Source: Muricea muricata (taxonomy: Eukaryota; Cnidaria; Anthozoa; Malacalcyonacea; Plexauridae). From it: a stretch of DNA of 64,000 bases. The notes below the pieces were generated by a model. It did no database searches. It was not told the DNA's origin and worked only from the letters and a program-made list of their open reading frames with translations. Where the stretch lies: contig OY979716.1 in NCBI GenBank assembly GCA_963855995.1, positions 31,024,230-31,088,229 of the forward strand, given 5' to 3'. Below, in pieces: positions 24,701 through 39,700 of this stretch. Position 1 is the stretch's first letter; the number at the start of each line of letters is the position of its first letter. The position numbers and the translations under genes are program-made.

Positions 24701-27700
24701 CGAGAAGCATTCGGTTATACTTCGTGGAAAACTATAAATATCATGAATTGCGGGGTTTTCCCATCGTTAGAACATATTAAATATTTAGTCCTCTTAAGAA
24801 ATAGACTTTGAGATCTTTGCGTCAGTTTTTTTTTGTTTTTTTGCTGAGCTTTTGTTAAAATGTTGGTATTGGAGACTATATTTGAAGCGTAACAAACTAA
24901 GTGTGTAAATACTGACATTTATACTGATTTCTTTGTCTCGATGGACAAGCATATTAATATCTCAAAAATCTGACCGTGTCTCAAGCCACGCTTGATACCC
25001 CCTAGATCCGCCCCTGGACTTGTGCAATTTTTATCCCTAGCGCAATGCTAATATGTACGTTTTAGCTCTCAAACCTTTGTTTCTTTACTTTGTCTCTGAT
25101 ATTAAAATCCGAATCGTAAGTCAAAATATACTTTCAACAGATGTAAAAATATTTTCTTACTTCTATTCGAAATCAGACCATCGAAGAACCGGCAAAAGTA
25201 TGACAAAGCTCGCGCTGGTTTTATTTTTTTTAAAGACTCTATAATTGTGGGACAAAAATACGCAAATATTTATTACTTTTATCATAAATCTGGAAAATAC
25301 AACGAGCATTAAATATTTACTTTGGTTACTGTGGTTACAAGACAACTTATTGTGAAAATATTCGCCCCCCTATCAAGTAGCCCACGAGGATCTTGAGCGT
25401 GACTTTCAAATTATTTTCACGCTTGCAATTGCACCCCTGATCCTCAAAGTTTTGTGAGTAGTTTTCTTTTTCGAGAAAAACTATATCATTCAATTAGGAC
25501 TGTTCTACAATAAAGTACTTTTGAATATAACTACACATGAAGACGAAGAAGTTTGCGAGACATTGTAATGGCAGCAATTTTTTTCTGCGGAGGAAACAAA
25601 ATAAACTGCGCTGCTTCAAAAGTCGACGAAACTCGGTGGAAATGTTCCTTAGCCATCTATCATAATGTAAAAGTACAACATTTGTGTGATACTTCGGTGA
25701 CTCGGCCGTAAAAAGTAAGCAAGGATGCAAACTGTGGCTGAAAACGTGTTTTCGGGAGGATTAGTGAAATACAATGCATTATGAAATATAATAAAACAAA
25801 AAATGAAACCTAAATATTTATATTGAATTAAGCATACTTTTTCATACTATGATCTTTTTGGAAATAAGAAAATTTAATTTCTGCCAGGTGTATTTGTGAT
25901 TTCATGCATAATTAGGTGCTGATCACCATGCATAATTAAATGCTGATCACCATGCACCTCATGGTGGTTTCCGGGTAAAATATTATACTTAGACAATTTT
26001 TCTCTTCTGATGATCAACCTTAAAAGAAACTTTTATAAACACTTTAGAAAGGACGTTGCTTTTTCTTAACGGAAGTTAGGGCATTCCGGCACTGCCGTTT
26101 CAGGGCGAGGTCGTTTTGAGGACTTTCGTCCGGGATTCGGCTTGTGCTACATATGCCATGTTGACCACTATGGTCAATTTACCCTAAAACAGTTGAGATT
26201 ATCTCTGGTAAATGAAATGCATACAAACTCCTATACAGGTTCTTGACTAGACCACGTATGAGAAATCGATGTTAATAAAAATTAGGAGGCTGCCTTGGAA
26301 GATATTGGTGCAACTTCATCCACGACTTTTTGTTCAACAAAAATCACGGTCGAAGTTTTGTCTTCTAGGTGTGTGCAGCCATCTTTCTATTATGTGGCAG
26401 CAAAATTGCTTGATATTAAAACAAAACGTATACGATTTATACTACCATGCAATCAACGTTATATCCCCCGTGCACGTGCCACGAATATTATAAAACCAAC
26501 ATTGAACTGGTTTTCAAATGAAAGCAGCTGGTGGTAATCGTATATTTCCACCTCTACACACTATTAAGACAGCGAATAAGTCCCATTATCACTGATATGT
26601 CGTCAAAATTATATAAAAAGATTATCAATTCTTGCTACCTAAGCAAAAACTTGTCAATTTTAATTCCCAAATGGAACTAAATTTCATCATATTTGCAATA
26701 AATTCCCAACGGTAAAAAAATGCGATTTTGACAGGTAATGTTTATCTAATTTGTATTTGCGTAATTTTTCATTAAATTTCACAATAATAGCAGTCGTCAC
26801 CTGCATTGCTGCCTTTCAGTGAAATGACCGATTACCCACAGTTTAGTTTAGCTTTATCAACACAGTGTATTTCTAGCTTTTCACCACTATTAATGTTTGT
26901 TCATCTATAGTTTTCATTTCTGGCTATACTTCATTGCGTTTTGTACAAAGTACAGTGCACAACAGTTTTTGATTTTTGCTCTTGCTACTTTATGGCTACG
27001 TTTGTTAATCTACAGTTTCTAGTTAATTACTTGCTACTTCGCCTGTTCCCGATTATCTACAGTTCGTGCTTATCCACAGATTTCAGCGTATTTCTAACCA
27101 GCACCTATATTCGTTGCTATGTTTTGTCAACTACAAGTAATCAAGACGTAATTAACACGAATTTGCACACTCAAGATCTATTAAGGGGATCCACTAGTAA
27201 AAATTTTTTTCTAGCTTCCAATGCAATCAGACTATAGTTTTAATCTGCTGTTATGTCAGCTTCCCTGATTTAAAAAATACATTGTTGATTATTGTTACTA
27301 TGGTTGCCAAAATGGAGTGTCTTCTCTGCTTAAATTTTCGCAATTTTGTACGCATAATTTCGAGACAAATAATAATGATAGAGACTTGGAATAACTTTTT
27401 GTTGCTTACCCAAGACAATGTCTAGAGTGTGAAGTAAAATTATTTCATAACCATTTATAGAACTTCAAAAATCGAAGCTTAGATTTTAGAAAGTTGAAAC
27501 TGTCCACTTAAAATTGCAATATCTTTGCCAAATTCTAATAAAGTTCGTTCATTTTAGTTCATTCCCTAGAGAAGGGCCGTCACTACATGACCAGAAACGT
27601 TCACCTTCAAGTATTGAATATTAGCCAAGTTATCGTGTTTGAAATATGGAAAATTGGCGTTGTCAACAACGCGAGAAAATGGCTTTATGTTTCTTTTGCC

Positions 27701-30700
27701 TTTTTTTGACAACTTAAGGGGGTCCAATAGTAAATAATTTCAAAATTCATCGATTTTCAAAAATTTTACAAAAGATTGTTAACGACGTTCTCTAAACATA
27801 TCCAAAATTTCAAACAACAAAATGAATTATAAACGGAGAAATTCAGCAAATTCTACACCGTGTTAGGGTAAAACCATGATTTCACCCAGAGCAAATAATG
27901 GTATGCAATTGGTTTACTCTATTGTGTCCTTTTCCATAGCATTGTTCGATTAATGTTATTCTAATGCAAAAACTTTAAAGCAGTTTTTTTCAAATTGCCG
28001 AAAACCACCAATCGCCATTATTGTGCAATATCTCAAGAAGTATGTAAGCTATTGACTTCAAACTTCAGTGTGTGTTCTGTGTTACATTCTCTTGAAAATG
28101 AACCAGAATCATAAAAATATTTGCAATAGCATGCAAGTTATGATAGTCAGTATCATCTCGATAATATCTAGTTTCAATATTTTGTCCGCAAAAAATTTAT
28201 TTTTGCCTAAATCACCATAGTTCTGGTTCATCTACAAGAGCATGTGATATACTATTAAAATAAAGTTATTTTAGATTTTTATCATTCATAGTTGTTGAGA
28301 TATCATGTTTACAAATATATAGACTTTTCACCATCAGGGAGTAATTAACATGGTAACCATGGCAATGGTAACTTTGAAAAACTTATTTTTATGTTTGTGG
28401 TACCATGTCCTAATACCTGACCAAAGATGAACTGCATAGCATTAAAACACACAAAATTTTTTTGTTAGTATTGGACCCCCTTAAACAAAACAATAAAACA
28501 AAACAATAAGCTCTAGGAAAAGCCAATGAAAGGCCAGCTTTTGTTCAAGGCAAGTCATGTTTTACACCCCGCAAACAATATCTTCAACGATTTTTGAACA
28601 TTGATAAATTTAGAATTTTTTACTAGTGGACCACCTCAACAAATTAACTTGTACATTAGAAAAAAATAGGTTTTGCGGGTGGTATTGTATCGCAGGCGTG
28701 CTGGCAAATGAATAATTGAATAAGATTGAGTAATTGAACCCTACGATTCAACGATTGAATTCTGAGACCAAATTATTGAATCCTAAGAGTCAATCATCGA
28801 AACCTAAGTTTGAATTATTAAATCTTAAGATTAAATCACTGAATCCTAAAGACTGAATCATTGAATCTTAAAATTGAATAATTGAATCCTTAGATTAAAT
28901 CAATTAATCCTAAGATTGAGGCATTGAATCGTAAAATTGAGTCATTGAATCCTAAGACCAAATCATTGAATCCTAAGAATGAATCATTGAATCCTAAGAT
29001 TGAATAATGGAATTCTGAGACTGAATAATTGAATCCTGAGATTGAATCATAAGACTGAATAATTGTATCCTAAGAAGGAATAATTGAATCCTAGAGTTAA
29101 ATCGTTGAATTCTAGCATCGGCTCGATATCAACGATTCAATGATTCAATCTCAAAATTCTACGATTCGGTCTTAGGATTCAAAGATTGAATCATAGGATT
29201 CAATTACTCAAATTTAGCACTTAATTACTCAATGCCACACCAAAACCTAATGAATGTACAAGTTAATTTCGTTATTACATCTTGCGCATGTAAATCCGTG
29301 TTAATTACCCCTTAATTACTTACACTTAACAGCACATAGCAACCAACGAACATGGGTGCCTGTTAGAAATACACTGAAATCTGTAGATAATCGGAAACAG
29401 GCGAAGTAGCGAGAAATTAACCAGAAACTGTAGATTAAAAAACACAGCCACAAATTGGCAAGAACGAAACAAAAAAAAGGTTGTCTACTGTGCCTGCTAC
29501 ACATCGCAATTAAGTAGCAAGAAATGAAAACTGCAGATAAACAAACATTAACAGTGATGAAATAGCCAGAAATACACTGTGTAGATAAAGCTAAACTGTG
29601 GGTAATGAAAAGAAATAAATTATAAATTGTAGATAAACAAACGTCACTACACGGCGATGGGCTATAAGCGCATCGAAAACTGTAAACACAAACGGTAGAA
29701 AAACATACACCGGTGAGACAGCAAGAAATTAAATATGCTGTGGTTAAGCTGTGAACTACAAGTTGCAGATTGTAACATTAAACTTTAGTGACTCTCTTGC
29801 TCGAACTTGGCCAAAAAACACCACCTGAAATCCACTTCTCTCCACCTTAGAAACGTCCACCTGAAATTCACTTCCCCTGCCCTCTTGCGGCCCCCTTAAA
29901 AGCATGCGCCCCCTCCCCCCCTCTTAAGCGCCACCCTCCATTTACGTGGCCTCCACCTCCCTCCATGTGGCCTCCACCACCCTCAACCTAGGAAGGTGTA
30001 TTATTGGCCCCTGTATTATTACTACTACTACTACCACTACTAACTACCGTGCCTCGGCACAAATTGGAGCATCTACTCGGTGCTCAGGACCGGGCGACCG
30101 CAAACTGGCGTGGACATGCTTCTTAATTAATTCATTATTGATCTACCTGAAACAAAGATGTTGCTGAAGTTGATAAAACATTTCAGTTGTTCTCGTAATG
30201 CGAAGAAACTCGTCTGCTCAGAAATTCGTCGTTGAAACAATTGCGTTATAGACACTGAAAGGTTCTTGTTCTTTTGGTGTATCTCGCCTAGTTTCAAAAA
30301 TTGATCTTCATGTTCCTTTAGCCGTTTGAGCGTCGCAACTGTAACTCTTCGATCCTCCACAGAATTTATTAGATTATCTAGGAATGATTCTACTTTGGCA
30401 ATGATGATACCGCAGTCGTTATGTTTGGTTAATTCCTCCTTGCTAACCGCGTTGCTTCCTTGAAAAAGTAAAAATGCAGACAAATTCGTACTTAAAGATG
30501 CAAAATGTAATTTTGTATTATATATTATTAAATAATAAATATAATAAATAAATATATTATTTATATATATTGGTCTTGAAAAAATCTGGAAACATGCGAG
30601 TTTTATTATAACTTCTTATTAACCGAGCGCGAGGTCTGTACAGAGAATAAACCCTTTAATTATACCTTCACAAGATTTGTATTGTTTTGGTAATGAAACT

Positions 30701-33700
30701 TATTACTTGCCTTGCCTTGTGTTCTTCCTTCGAATTATTTGCATATGTGGTTTGATTTTTTTTTCTTGACACTTAGTTTTGCCTATTTGTTTTAAGGTGG
30801 CTCCTTAGGGTTTTGTCCAGTTGTAGCTTTATTTTCAGAAATCAGAAGTTGTCTACGCGAATCACGCGTGGAATCTTCGTGGCGAACAAAAAAATTTTAA
30901 TTTTTTGAAAAAATTTTACTCAAAGTCAGCAAATGGCCGGAGTTTTTTTTGCTCTTGCACCCAACGGAGACGTCAGTTCTTCGTGACGATTCTTATTGTG
31001 CTAAGTCAAATAGTATGTACCTTGATAATCAGTATATTTAATCTTTTAGCTTTTATGTAACGTTCAGTAATGTAATTTTTAATGCTCGAAAAATTTCGAC
31101 AAAATTGTCCCGACTGCGAAACTATATTTTTATATTTAATATATCGAAAGCTCTTCGGAAATATACCCAACGCTTATGTAAGTTATCTTATTGGACGAAT
31201 TTTATCTATTTGCGTTTAAACAACAAGGTTTTGCGTTTTGCCATACAGTTACGACTTATTTTAGGTCTGCAGACAAATTTGTATTTGAGCGTTAACGATA
31301 TTACATCGATTTTTATTAACAAAGCTAAATCTAAGATATATTATGCAGTATATTATGCAGTCATATCACTCTTTAGTTACAAATGTGTTTTATTTTCACC
31401 TCAAATGAGTTCCAAATGAGAAAACAGCTCAATATTAACTTTGATATTAATGACACGCATTCTGTGCTGCACTTGTTGTTGTCTACGAAATACATACGCG
31501 TGAAAATGGGTTTTAAAAATTTTATGACCTCAGAGCAACAAAATATACAAAATTAAGCTATAAATTTCTTCCATTTTCTTCGGTAAACTTTTTCGAAATT
31601 TTGTACATTTTACCACTTTTTATCAAAAGGAATTTTTTTAATATGGATTTTTCACCTTTTTCAAAATTATGAAAAACGTATTCCTATATTTTTTTTAATT
31701 AAACTAGTAGAACCAAGACATCAGTATCGTACTCATCAAAACCAAGACATCAGTATGCCGAATAAGAAAATATTTCACCGAAGGAAATTTCCAAAATTGC
31801 AAGAAGACGACGCCTTTCTGCTCGATTTGTTGCCATAGCAACGACATTTTAACACACGGCAAGCACGATAAAATTAAACTTTCTGTGAATTTTATGTTTG
31901 TATCATAAAAGAAAGGGGAAATAGATTACGAATACAGTGCACGTTTGTCTGAAAACCCTAGTGAGCCACCTTAAAATGAGTTGTTTTCCGTAAATTTTAA
32001 ACGAGAAAGCAATGGACCGGCGAAAGTACTTCTCAGCCAATCACAGGCCGCCATTTCATCAGAAGTCAAGCTTGTCATATAATAATTAATTTTAATCCAC
32101 CTAGTTTGAATATTTTTCTTTACCTAAGGACTTTAAGAAACCTTGCCATGCTGGCCAAGTAAGAAGATGCTTGAGCAAGACCGCGTCTTTTTTTTTTTCA
32201 TCTGATTTACTTCCTTCGTTTAGTTCACGCGGCCAAACTTTACGCAGCATCGCGCTCAGCAATTTTATAGCATTGGTGGAATTGCACCACGTTTTTGCTA
32301 AGAGGTCGAAGACGTTTTGTGCACCCTTACCAACCTATACAAAGACAATGTTATACAAAGCTATTTATACACAAGTATACACTAATGAAGCACAAGAAAA
32401 AGTATTGTGTGTATACAAAATTATGTACTTTCAGTATATAGAGCGTATAAATTATTACTCAACTATTTCAAAATAGTTAGACAACTATTAATAGTTAATC
32501 TAGAAAAACTACTTTAAAATAGTTAAATAGTTGTCTGGGCTATAATCTTTCTAACAAAACTTCGTTCTCCACCCAGAACATCGATAGCTATAGTGTGCAT
32601 AAATTGCTGAAAATTCTTAATAGCAAGACCAGTTTATCGTGCAAAGGTTACACTTGCAAAAAACGTTCACACGTTATGGCACTCACCACACATGCTATAA
32701 AAATCAATGCTGCTTCCAATCAGTTTTTCAAAACCCTTTTCATAAATCTTTTAAACGAATTTGGTCAATTAGTCACACCGGGGAGTAGTTTTTATTGGTC
32801 CTGCTTTTAGCTTTACATGATGAGGATAATTTATCATTTATAAAATCTAAGATGCTAAAGTCATTTTTTTCACGTTAGCATACAATAAAACAGATCACGC
32901 CTGTTTTTTATTTGTAAAGAAAAGTTTCTACATACGGCAAAAAAATTCTGTATTAACAAAAATTAACACCGTAGGGGTAAGAAACATTAGATCACGTTTA
33001 ATTCTAGGGCTGGTAAAACAATTCATTTGATCAAATTTCACCACAGTCATACTCACTTTTACAACTGTTTCCACAGTTTCAAAAGCAGTGTCACTTATAC
33101 ATGTTAAAATATCAGGATGACATTTCCTTCCCAATTCCTCGGATAGACAAAACAACTTAACTTTATTGATTGCTGACTCCTAAAGTTGGAAAAGTATGCA
33201 TAAAGTCAATACTCGTGCACATTTTTTACAATTTCGTATTATCATAATATACTATATATGGTGGTACTCTGGTGAGTGCTAATCGCTTATGGCTCCGTTT
33301 GTTGTTGCAACCAAAATATAATTTGTAAGACATTTCGATTCAGTGCTATTTTAGAAACATATCGCTTGCAGGTTTATAATATTTTTCTTATATTTTTCTA
33401 CAGTTACAATAAATGGCCAAACTTCTATGGCCAGAAAGTGATCATTTGGAGCACCTCAACATTTAATGCCACACATTTATCATTACAACAAAAACCAATA
33501 CAACAAATCCCTCAATTTTTTATAAAAAAACGATGCTACAATTTTCTTCTCCAATGTCCTTTTTAATCAGTTTTGCCATGTTTGATCATCTGGAAACTGA
33601 AGTTTGTTAAAATGGCCTGTTAATTCTGACGTGGGCGGTGGGTGAGAAAATCTTTAAGCATGCAGTCCTCGTGCTTCCTACCTCTCTCGAGTTTAGAACA

Positions 33701-36700
33701 AAGAGATACATAACACATCCATCCAATATCAACAAAAGCAGTATGAAGTATCTATTAGCTAGCAGATAAGACTTGTCCTAATGCGCACATGATGTATTAG
33801 GCTACGTTACGTGAGTGGCACTTGCGCACGACGTGAAATAACGCGCGCGCGTACTTGGAGAATATCCAAGAAAGCAGATGAGAAATAGATGTTTATCGCA
33901 TTTGAAATACATGTTAATCGCATCGCTCTATTAACTTAAATTTATAATCCGGGTATTATATGCACCTGGCAAATTTCTCAAATTTTCTTGCAGGTATATG
34001 TATCTTATATAATCCAGGACCTCAAAACGCACTGAGGCACCTAACTTGTTACAAGTTAGTGAATTAACATTGTCGCCTACGACTGGCTATTGAATGCTAT
34101 TAACAAGACATTTATCGTTTTTAAAAACGGACTAAAATGGGAAAATGATCGTATTACAGCCTAAAATGTGGACGGATAGGCTTTCTTTAGATTTGTCACT
34201 ACCCAGTGAATGTTTCATCTCATTCAAAATGTAAATTCTGTGCATGTTTTGAGGAACATACACCTGTAAGACCCAACGTGCATTTTGTTAGAGCTCAACA
34301 TGCATAGCGTGCGGGTGGCGTATAATTTGAAGTGAAATGAGGATTCTTTCCTACTTTATATTGCTCACAGTGCATTCTTTATTAGACCTAACATACAGCG
34401 TACAGTTCTGACCAGAGTTTTGTACAATTTTCTACGTTTGATACTTATCAAAGTAGCTGAGGCATTGATACTGTATTTTCACACATATTTTTGGTCAGAT
34501 TTAGTAATTCCAGAAGGCGCAAACTAAGTCAATCTAGTATCTATTGCATGCATGTGCATTAGTAGAATCATACTAGTATAGTATTGCAAATGCTGTTACT
34601 TGATTGGCTACTCTACTTGCTATCTATTTGTCGATAGATAGCGATTAGCAGAACAATAATCAGTTTTCTTGGTTTTCAATTTAAAAACAACTTGTAGCAT
34701 TTTTTAACAAAAAGGCTTTAAATTATTTTGTATCTCTGATACTTGTAAATGTTAATTAAGTCTCGCCGCCTGGGACAAACTGGTGGAACTATAAACCCTA
34801 TGTATTCCCCATATTTGGATTTGAGATATTACCACTGTTCGGGTGCAATTGGCTATTTTTCAATATAAACATTTACAATTAATACAATACAGACATTCAC
34901 TATATCTTGTGTATTCTATTAACAATACAAACATTACTATATACCTTGTCTATTCTACTCTTAAGTTTTTCGATAAGTTTATCGTGCCATAGCTTCGGGG
35001 CAGACAATGATAACAGTCTTGTCCAAGCCTATACAGAAAAAAATATAAAGAATTGAGCAAAAATAAACTAAAGAGGAACAAAAACTTTTTCTGTATTTAC
35101 AAGTTTTATCGGAGGTGTTAATACAGAGGTGACGTCATCTGCCAACAAGATGTAAATATTATGGTGGCAAATAGCTACCGGGTACCGTTATCTCTATTTA
35201 GGGCACAACAACAAAGCCGTTGACCATAACAATTGTTAGTGGTAATGATTTTGAAATCATCCCACGCAATGTTTTGGCTTGTTTGATTTGGAACTAAGCT
35301 GATTTGGAACTGTGTGAGGTTGAAACAGCCCTTTGATGTTCTTTCAAGCGTGTGCAAAAATGACGTTTCGTTTGACACCGATATATTTTCTCGCAGTTAT
35401 TGCATGGTATAGAACGATCGTTGGGTTTGGCGAAAATATGTCCGAGTGATTGAAAGGGTTTCCATGCAACGTTGATGTCACAATTATTAAGATAGGTTCC
35501 GCAATTCCTTAATCAGGCTAAGTTTATTCACGTTTAAGGCTCTTTCTACGTTTAAGGTCGATTTGGGTAATTTGATACCACTTTTTAACAAAATTAAGTA
35601 CTTAATCGGCCAGTATCCTAGTCTTTTCAGTTTCTATGTTGATTCACGAAAATTTTTTTTGTATAGCTGCTGCTTGTAAATCGAGGCTATAAAAATGTTT
35701 GGACTTAAAGATTTGTACCCACTACAACTGGTGCAGAAGTGGCTGTATACAATAGAAATACATAAATGTGATTGAATTGAAAATATAAGCATGGGGATAG
35801 CTTTTTCTACAGTAAACATGCTACTCGGAAAATCAGAGTGACCTTTTACAACGCATACAATTTCAAGATAAACATCAGGTATTAAGTTAAAACCTACATT
35901 TGACAAATCCCTCACGTAGTGATAAAAGTTGATGTCACCTATATTTTCCCTTTCCCTTCAAAATAATGAGTGGTTGCTCGTATATACTTACATGCAACTC
36001 CTGTCGCGAATACGCATCCTTGTTTTGCCAGCGAGAACGAGGTTTCCACCCTACATAATTTGCCACAGACTCACTCAACCTTTCAAAAACTGACATTTCT
36101 TCAGGACTGTTACCAAGATCTTCCTTGTGAGCAGACTCATCTTGAAGATCATTTGCTTTCCTTTGAAGTACAACAATGGTGATCGAACATTCCACCACGC
36201 GACAAATTACTTCCACTTGATCCAAATCAAGATGATGTTTTAGGTTTTCAACCAGCAAAACAAAATTATCAAGCAAAACCATTGTTTCTGGTAGTCGCTC
36301 TTTCAAATAACATTCAAGACTAAGGCATTAAGAAAGGAATTACTTAAAGGTTATTTTCAGCAAGCTTGCAACGTGATGAAGTAATATCTAAATATTAATA
36401 ATTAACAAAAGACACCTCACTCGGATAGCTTTGATAGCTGTGGTAATAACACATAAGATATTTTTCTTAATTTGATTTGTCAGCATCTTTTCATTAAATA
36501 GGATTAATGTTGATTAATTATGCGGTGACGTGCTAATTACGCATTTCTGAACATTTACAATATTTTACAATTAGACAACGAGATACATCTATCTATGAAG
36601 AAAAGTCAACGAAAGCGATGCCAACAACAATTCTTTGAAAATATCTTGAAACGTAGTCACATGGAAAGAAATGCAAGCGCAATAAAAATAACTGCACATT

Positions 36701-39700
36701 TCATCCCTCTCTCATGAATTAATGAGCGTATAGCTTAACTGTTTCACCCTAAAATGCGAAATCTTAACATGTGGGCAATATATATACGTACGATCTTGGG
36801 CATGCTAACTCCAGATAAACCACGCTTGTCAATAATATGCAACAAGCGCTTCGTTTGCTTATTGAATGTTGAGGTTGATTTCAATTGGCTTTTTTCCACG
36901 TTCAGTGCACGTACGGAGTCTACTGCGTTTTAGCTTTCCCTAATCAAATAGCTGATTAGATAAAAGAACGGCGTGCAACTTAATAATTCTCGCCTGTATT
37001 TTAAAAGCTCAAACTTGAGTGCTACGCAAGTGACATGCACTCAAATGGAATTAAAGTGTGAGTAAGAATGAAGCATGTGTGTCATATAAACTAGAAAGAC
37101 TGTTGTAGAATGCATCACATACGGCGTTGCTGAATAAAATGGCTCAAGCTAGACAATATTTTTCCATTATTAATCCCGCCTAAATTGCCCAGTACCAGTT
37201 ACGAAACTGCGCATCTACCTATGTCCTTTGTTTCCGGTGACATTATCCAGTAGATCTAACCTTCTTAACCACTTTTCCGCTAAGCACGACCGAGTACAAC
37301 TGAGTGCAGTTGAAGGACGTATGGCTCTCACTCACACTTAACTAAAAATCTGAGCTTCACCCGAGTGTGAGCGGTGTGTTTGAATAGTTGGAGAGTGACA
37401 CAGAATACCACAGTATTAGTGAAAGTGAATGTTAGAACAAGTATGATATAATACCTTTTGTTGATTTCACGAAAAAATAGTGCAAGGTTTTCCTAAAAGG
37501 AAGTAAAATGGTATGATATCAGCCAATTGGCTCAACTCATCCAAAACAGTCGTGTAATGTTGCTCGACAACTATAGCATCGATATTGGTATGCTAAAGCG
37601 TACATGTGTATACTGTGATTCTATGCCGAGTAAAGTAAACATGAAAATGGTCATGCGAAAGACATTAAATCGTATTTTAGCTGCATGGAAAACTATTCAT
37701 ACACACATAATTAGTTTAAGTTGCAATACATAGTTCAGTATGCACCTGCTCATGTCAAACATTCGTTCAAAATCCTTTAACTTTCATAGTTCAGGTGAAA
37801 TCTTTTATTGACATCTATCATACATTGTAATGAAACGGTTTACTAAGAAATGCATCATGCAAATAACTAGATTTCAAATGCCTAAAAATTCTATGCAAGT
37901 TTATATGCTGGATACTTTCGTATGTAACATACATCTCATCGTGATGTCTAACGAGAAGAAGGAAATGAAGGGGAGGTGTGAAATCATTTTCAACTGTGTA
38001 CTTACAAAACACTTTGTATTGGAATAAGTCTTTTTTGCATCCCCCAGCAGTTTTCTCATGGTGATGCACAACTCAAGGCAAGAAAAGCATCCGGTTTTTA
38101 AAAGATCTATGTACTTTTGCACAGGACACAGCAAAAGGAAAGTACGCTTTAACAGCCGATCCATACCAAATATCTCCTTGAAACCCGGTAACATTTCCAC
38201 AACTTTTCTACATAAAACGAAGAAAAGCTGTTAAACATAACCACCCATTATTCAAACATATATCTAACCACCTGCACTCGCCTGCTAACTAACTAAATGT
38301 GGCCCCATTTTTTTATATACTGTATGACAGCCATGGTAGGATCCATTGTTTGAAAAATTGATGCAAAAAATTATTTTATATGTGCTGTCAATGGTTAAAA
38401 ATTGATGTATACGTGAGATACCTTAATTACATATGTCATTTGGCAACATTAAGCTTCAATTCAATATACAATTACACCTCAGAATTTCAGTTATGAGTCG
38501 TTACCGTGAATATAAAAGTTGGGAAAATATACAAGGAAAAGCCATTTGTAAAAATTATTTAACTGAAAGATAACAGATAAAAACGTAAGCAAACCTTTCT
38601 TCGATATGCTTTAGAATCTCCTTGTACGGTAACCCATCCAATCCCCACCACTTCAAGTTTGTTACATCAACAGGTTTATCACAAATTACATCTTCAAATG
38701 GCTTTGATTCGCGACGAAGAAAATGCAGCACAGGCAAGGCAGACAGCCAGTTGGCAAGAGAGGACTTATTAAACTTCCATGATTGTTGATAGAACTTAAG
38801 AATGACCTCACTGAACGAACTAGATAAAATATTTTAAAACCCTTAAAATGCGTGCATGTTTTCATACAGCATATAAAGATAGCGATATAAGGATTGCTTA
38901 GAAATGATACACGTATCTTCACATGTACATCGTATTAAACTTGACGTCAACATCATGGCTGATGAAATATATTATGATTGATGTTTATAATATAAGTAGG
39001 GTAAAATATGCAATTGCAATAGGCTTCATTAGCACATGAAAGTCATGCGCATCACACCATGACATACGTTGCCAGCTTTTTGAATTTTCAGGTTCTAAAC
39101 TCGTAAAAAAAGGAGACAGTCAAAGCGAGTTTCACAAAGTTAGGAAAATAAAATACAAGAAAAGCAAAACCAAAAATTTTTGCGTATTTAAATACTTCCG
39201 CTGGATAGAAAGGTACATATGAAAAACTCTATAAAATATTAAAAATACATAGTTGACGAAATGAATTTTGATGAAAATCTCATATTCAACGTGATATATG
39301 TAATACAAACAATATAATAATGTAGAAAATATAATAATAAGTTCAGTTTGAGTGCAGTTGATGATTTGTTGTACGTCGGGCATGCAACTGTAAGTAGTGA
39401 TACCACCCACTCTGGCGGAATTTATAATGAGCTTTTATCTGAAGGAATTTATAATGGGGGCTTGCATCTGAAGGAATTAATAAGGAGCCTTAATCTGGCG
39501 GGATTTATAATAAGCTTGTATAATCTGTGACGTAATTATGGGGTAAACATGTGGTAAACATGGGATAAAGGGCGGAGGGGGGTGTCTTCATAATAGCGAA
39601 CATGGACAGTTCGTGCGAAAAAGCCATTAAATTGGAATGTCACAGAGCGCGTCTCTTCGAGTAATATCATTCTTGGTCTCGTTCGTTTATGTAAACTTGT

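Larger units (their letters stand above)
26835..29790. repeat. Foldback/satellite element with inverted arms around a 21-bp array
   Basis: Left arm about 26835-27180 and right arm about 29280-29790 are inverted, diverged copies rich in motifs such as GTTTGTTTATCTGCAGTTTTC and TATTTCTGGCTA. Between them lie two nested TTAA elements and the 21-bp tandem array. The same arm family recurs once at 39710-40040 in the giant element, which serves as an empty-site reference. Boundaries are approximate. Confidence 0.6.

Noticed and set aside
28740-29230. CRISPR-like array
   Set aside because: Units are contiguous 21-mers without unique spacers, in a eukaryotic intron; it is a satellite.
31105-31419. 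104-codon plus-strand open frame
   Set aside because: Lies inside TTAA element C, AT-rich, without domain or counterpart in elements A and B.
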